Shown here: positions 61,425 to 64,000 of the stretch, one piece after another | How the letters are laid out: each line of letters begins with the position of its first letter | Numbering within the stretch: the stretch's first letter is position 1 | NCBI GenBank assembly: GCA_016708725.1 | Contig: JADJFE010000003.1 | Location: 372,001 to 436,000 of the forward strand | Direction: 5' to 3' | From: Candidatus Aalborgicola bjergmarkensis | GTDB lineage: Bacteria; Pseudomonadota; Gammaproteobacteria; Burkholderiales; Burkholderiaceae_C | DNA: 64,000 bases | Program-made: the position numbers and the translations under genes | Notes under the pieces: model-generated | Seen by the model: the letters and a program-made list of their open reading frames with translations, nothing else | Told to the model about the DNA's origin: nothing | The model's database searches: none

Positions 61425-63932
61425 ATGCAGCCTGCCCCACCCGACCCAGCCATGTTTTCAAAATCCCCTTACTCCCCTCACTGCGTGCTGGTCGTTGACG
61501 ACGGGGCTGAAGGCGCCGGTCGGCTGCGCGACCTGCTCACGCCTGATGGCTACACGGTGCAAGTCGCCACCGACGGTGCATCGGCGCTGCGACTGGCCCA
61601 CCAGTCGCCGCCTGACCTGGTTCTGCTGGCCGTGTCGCTGCCTAGCATGGACGGCTACGCGGTGTGCCAGCGGCTCAAGCAGGACGACGCCACGCGGCAC
61701 ATCCCGGTGGTCTTCCTGTACGACCACGATAACGATAACGACCATACCGACAGCGGGGCCGAGACCCGTTGCTTTGCCGTGGGCGGGGCTGATTGCATCG
61801 GCAAGCCGGTCAAACAGCCGGTACTGCTGGCGCGGGTCAGGGCCCATCTGGCAACCCACCAGCAGCAGCGCCATCTGGAAGGCATGTTTCGCGATGTGAT
61901 GGAGTTTTCGCCCGACGCACTGGTTCTGTCGGACATGGCGGGGCGCATTGTGCGCATGAACAAACAGGCCGAGGAGTTGTCGGGTTACTTGCGCGAGGAA
62001 CTGTTAGGCCAGTCGCTGGCGGTATTGTTGCCGCAGCGCTTTCGCGCGGATCATGCGGGCCAGTACGCTGCCTTTGCCGCCGCCCCGAGCGCCCGGCGCA
62101 TGGGGATCGGGCGGACCGTGAGTTTTTTGCGCAAGGATGCGACGGAGTGTGCAGTAGACATCTCGCTGAGCCAGGTTCAGACGGCGCGCGGCACCTTGTT
62201 TGTTAGTGCACTGCGCGACATTACCGCGCGCCGCAAGGCCGAGGAGGAGCTGCGCATTGCGGCCATCGCCTTCGAGTCGCAAGAAGGCATGATGGTGACC
62301 GATGCGCGTGGCACGATCCTGCGGGTCAATGCAGCGTTTACCGCGATCACGGGCTACAGCGCCGACGAGGTCAAGGGGAAAAACCCCCGTCTGCTCAAGT
62401 CCGGCCAGCACGGTGCCGACTTTTACCGCCTGATGTGGGACACCCTGCTGCGCGCTGGCCGCTGGCAGGGCGAGATATGGGGCAAGCGCAAAAACGGCGA
62501 GATCAACCCCAAGCTGCTCACCATCTCGGTGGTCGTGGGGGATGATGGCAAGGTCACCCATTACGTGGCCCAGTATTACGACATCACCGAGCGTAAACAG
62601 GCCCAGGAAAAGATCAACACGCTGGCATTTTTTGACTCCGTCACCGGCTTGCCCAACCGTACCATGCTGATGGAGCGTCTGCGCCATGCCATGACGCTTG
62701 CCGAGCGCAGCGACCGCTACGCCGCCCTGCTGATCATTGACCTGGACCACTTCAAAAACCTCAACGACACGCTGGGCCACGACGTTGGCGACCTGCTGCT
62801 CAAGCAGGTGGCCGAGCGCATCAGCCAGTGTGTGCGTGAAGGCGACACCGTGGCCCGGCTGGGCGGTGACGAATTTGTGGTGGTGCTGCCCAATCTGGGC
62901 CACAGTCTGGAAGAAGCCACGGCCAACACCGAACGGGTTGCCAACAAGATCATCGCCATGCTGGACCAGGTTTACCGCTTTGACAGCGCATCGCACCACA
63001 GCACAGCAAGCCTGGGTGCGACCTTGTTCAAGGGCACGCAAATCCCGGTAGACGACCTGTTCAAGCAAGCGGACCTGGCCATGTACAAGGCCAAGGCCCA
63101 TGGGCGCAATACCGTGCGCTTTTTTGACCCGGCCATGGAGGTGGCGCTCAAGGCGCGCACCGCCCTGGAGGCCGATCTGCGCCGCGCGGTCGAGGCCCGC
63201 CAATTTGTGCTGCACTACCAGGCCCAGGTGGTGCAGCAGGGCCGCGTGGGCGGCGCCGAGGCACTGGTGCGCTGGCACCACCCACAGCGCGGGCTGGTCT
63301 CGCCGGCGGAATTCATCCCTTTGGCAGAAGAGACCGGCGTGATTCTGGCGCTAGGGCATTGGGTGCTGGAGACGGCCTGCAGCCAGCTTGCAAGCTGGGG
63401 CTGTACGCCCGCCATGGCGCACCTCACGCTGGCGGTCAATGTCAGCGCCGCGCAGTTTGCCCAGGCCGACTTTGTGCAGCAGGTGATGGCCGTCGTGCAG
63501 CGCAGCGGTGCCAACCCGCTGCGCCTGAAACTGGAGCTGACCGAAAGCCTGCTGGTGGGCAATGTGGCCGACATCATAGAAAAGATGCTCAGCCTCAAGA
63601 ACCAGGGCATTGGCTTCTCGCTCGATGACTTTGGCACCGGCTACTCGTCCCTGGCCTACCTGAGCCGCTTGCCGCTGGACCAGCTGAAAATCGACCAGTC
63701 GTTCATCCGTGATGTATCAACCAACCCGGCCAACGCCGCCATTGCCAAAACCGTCATTGCCCTGGCACAGGGCCTGGGGCTGGGGGTCATCGCCGAGGGC
63801 GTTGAAACCATCGAGCAGCGGGACTTTCTGGCGGCATCCGGCTGCCACGCCTACCAGGGTTATTTCTTCAGCCGCCCGCTGCCATTGGAGGGTTTTGAGG
63901 TATTGGTGTGCTCGTCACACTGCGCGGAGTAA
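61425..63932 (+). CDS. REC-PAS-PAS-GGDEF-EAL protein with degenerate receiver
   Basis: About 835 residues; starts at 61425 or 61452 (MFSKSP) are both possible because neither has a strong ribosome site. The receiver (about 15-145) has VLVVDDGAEG and the conserved late Lys (IGKPVK), but the phosphoacceptor position reads LLAVSLPSMDGY where LLDV is expected, and DNDNDHTDS interrupts a loop. Two PAS domains follow (ALVLSDMAGRIVRMN, MMVTDARGTILRVN). GGDEF (ARLGGDEFVVVLPN) is intact, and EAL has GAEALVRWHHP and DDFGTGYSSLAYL. It should make and degrade c-di-GMP; the receiver is probably not phosphorylated. Confidence 0.92.
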   Translation: MQPAPPDPAMFSKSPYSPHCVLVVDDGAEGAGRLRDLLTPDGYTVQVATDGASALRLAHQSPPDLVLLAVSLPSMDGYAVCQRLKQDDATRHIPVVFLYDHDNDNDHTDSGAETRCFAVGGADCIGKPVKQPVLLARVRAHLATHQQQRHLEGMFRDVMEFSPDALVLSDMAGRIVRMNKQAEELSGYLREELLGQSLAVLLPQRFRADHAGQYAAFAAAPSARRMGIGRTVSFLRKDATECAVDISLSQVQTARGTLFVSALRDITARRKAEEELRIAAIAFESQEGMMVTDARGTILRVNAAFTAITGYSADEVKGKNPRLLKSGQHGADFYRLMWDTLLRAGRWQGEIWGKRKNGEINPKLLTISVVVGDDGKVTHYVAQYYDITERKQAQEKINTLAFFDSVTGLPNRTMLMERLRHAMTLAERSDRYAALLIIDLDHFKNLNDTLGHDVGDLLLKQVAERISQCVREGDTVARLGGDEFVVVLPNLGHSLEEATANTERVANKIIAMLDQVYRFDSASHHSTASLGATLFKGTQIPVDDLFKQADLAMYKAKAHGRNTVRFFDPAMEVALKARTALEADLRRAVEARQFVLHYQAQVVQQGRVGGAEALVRWHHPQRGLVSPAEFIPLAEETGVILALGHWVLETACSQLASWGCTPAMAHLTLAVNVSAAQFAQADFVQQVMAVVQRSGANPLRLKLELTESLLVGNVADIIEKMLSLKNQGIGFSLDDFGTGYSSLAYLSRLPLDQLKIDQSFIRDVSTNPANAAIAKTVIALAQGLGLGVIAEGVETIEQRDFLAASGCHAYQGYFFSRPLPLEGFEVLVCSSHCAE

Positions 63933-63943
63933 GCCCGCTAATG

Positions 63944-64000
63944 CCATATATGCCATATCGGGCTGTAGCGCTTATGGGATGTGCGGGGGAGGATATAAGT
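63944..64000. repeat. ~180-bp inverted-repeat element, copy E (partial)
   Basis: atatcgggctgtagcgctta, tgggatgtgcgggggaggat corresponds to the right arm of copies A-D in diverged form. The remainder would lie beyond the window edge or has been lost. Confidence 0.55.

Overview
The window looks like a chromosomal segment from a beta-proteobacterium of the order Burkholderiales, most likely the family Comamonadaceae. The basis is the gene content (metX-metW, type 2 argC, the long form of argG, ppnP, sucCD followed by a TerC gene, nhaR) and a family of short intergenic repeats of the tagctgcttgcgcacgtt type that I associate with Comamonadaceae. No rRNA, tRNA or CRISPR array was seen. The genus cannot be fixed from the sequence alone.

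0-10.4 kb: the 3' end of hrcA, a small conserved gene, then a compact minus-strand signalling operon. In transcription order it has a CHASE2 Ser/Thr kinase, a PP2C phosphatase, a two-FHA protein, a CHASE2 class III cyclase, a phosphodiesterase-like metallo-beta-lactamase-fold protein and a GAF-containing GspE/PilB-type ATPase. Together they read as a phospho-Thr and cyclic-nucleotide circuit with a secretion or pilus motor as possible output. 10.4-17 kb is mostly housekeeping (terC, sucD, sucC, argC, ppnP, argG), with mazEF and a TacAT-type toxin-antitoxin pair.

17-32.6 kb is repeat-rich. It has HigBA, a Uma2 nuclease, metX-metW and a kinase-HDOD-GAF regulator. Next comes an unusual two-gene ATPase operon whose larger protein carries ten nearly identical 35-residue TPR-like repeats, preceded by a 24-bp-arm palindrome. 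On its far side lies a scrambled partial copy of the uma2-metX-kinase block, followed by broken transposase, PIN and DUF4143 remnants. 32.6-36.4 kb returns to core metabolism (ubiE, tesB, DUF971, acyl-CoA dehydrogenase).

36.7-56.1 kb is a mobile and defence graveyard. It holds a truncated BACON-type surface protein, a phage polyvalent-protein fragment, a group II intron with a frameshifted maturase, and a three-gene phosphorelay/diguanylate cyclase operon. An IscB (ISC) element with its omega RNA sits exactly between a ParD antitoxin and its ParE toxin, and is itself interrupted by a DDE insertion sequence with a 10-bp target duplication. Type I restriction remnants (hsdM fragment, hsdS), a YhcG-type nuclease, Fic, and helicase and PIN fragments follow. 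A ~180-bp inverted-repeat element occurs four times complete and once at the window edge. 56.2-64 kb is ordinary again: a nucleotide-binding oxidoreductase, a tandem GST, a Bax-inhibitor protein, an HPF-like protein, nhaR, an Alx/TerC transporter and a REC-PAS-PAS-GGDEF-EAL protein.
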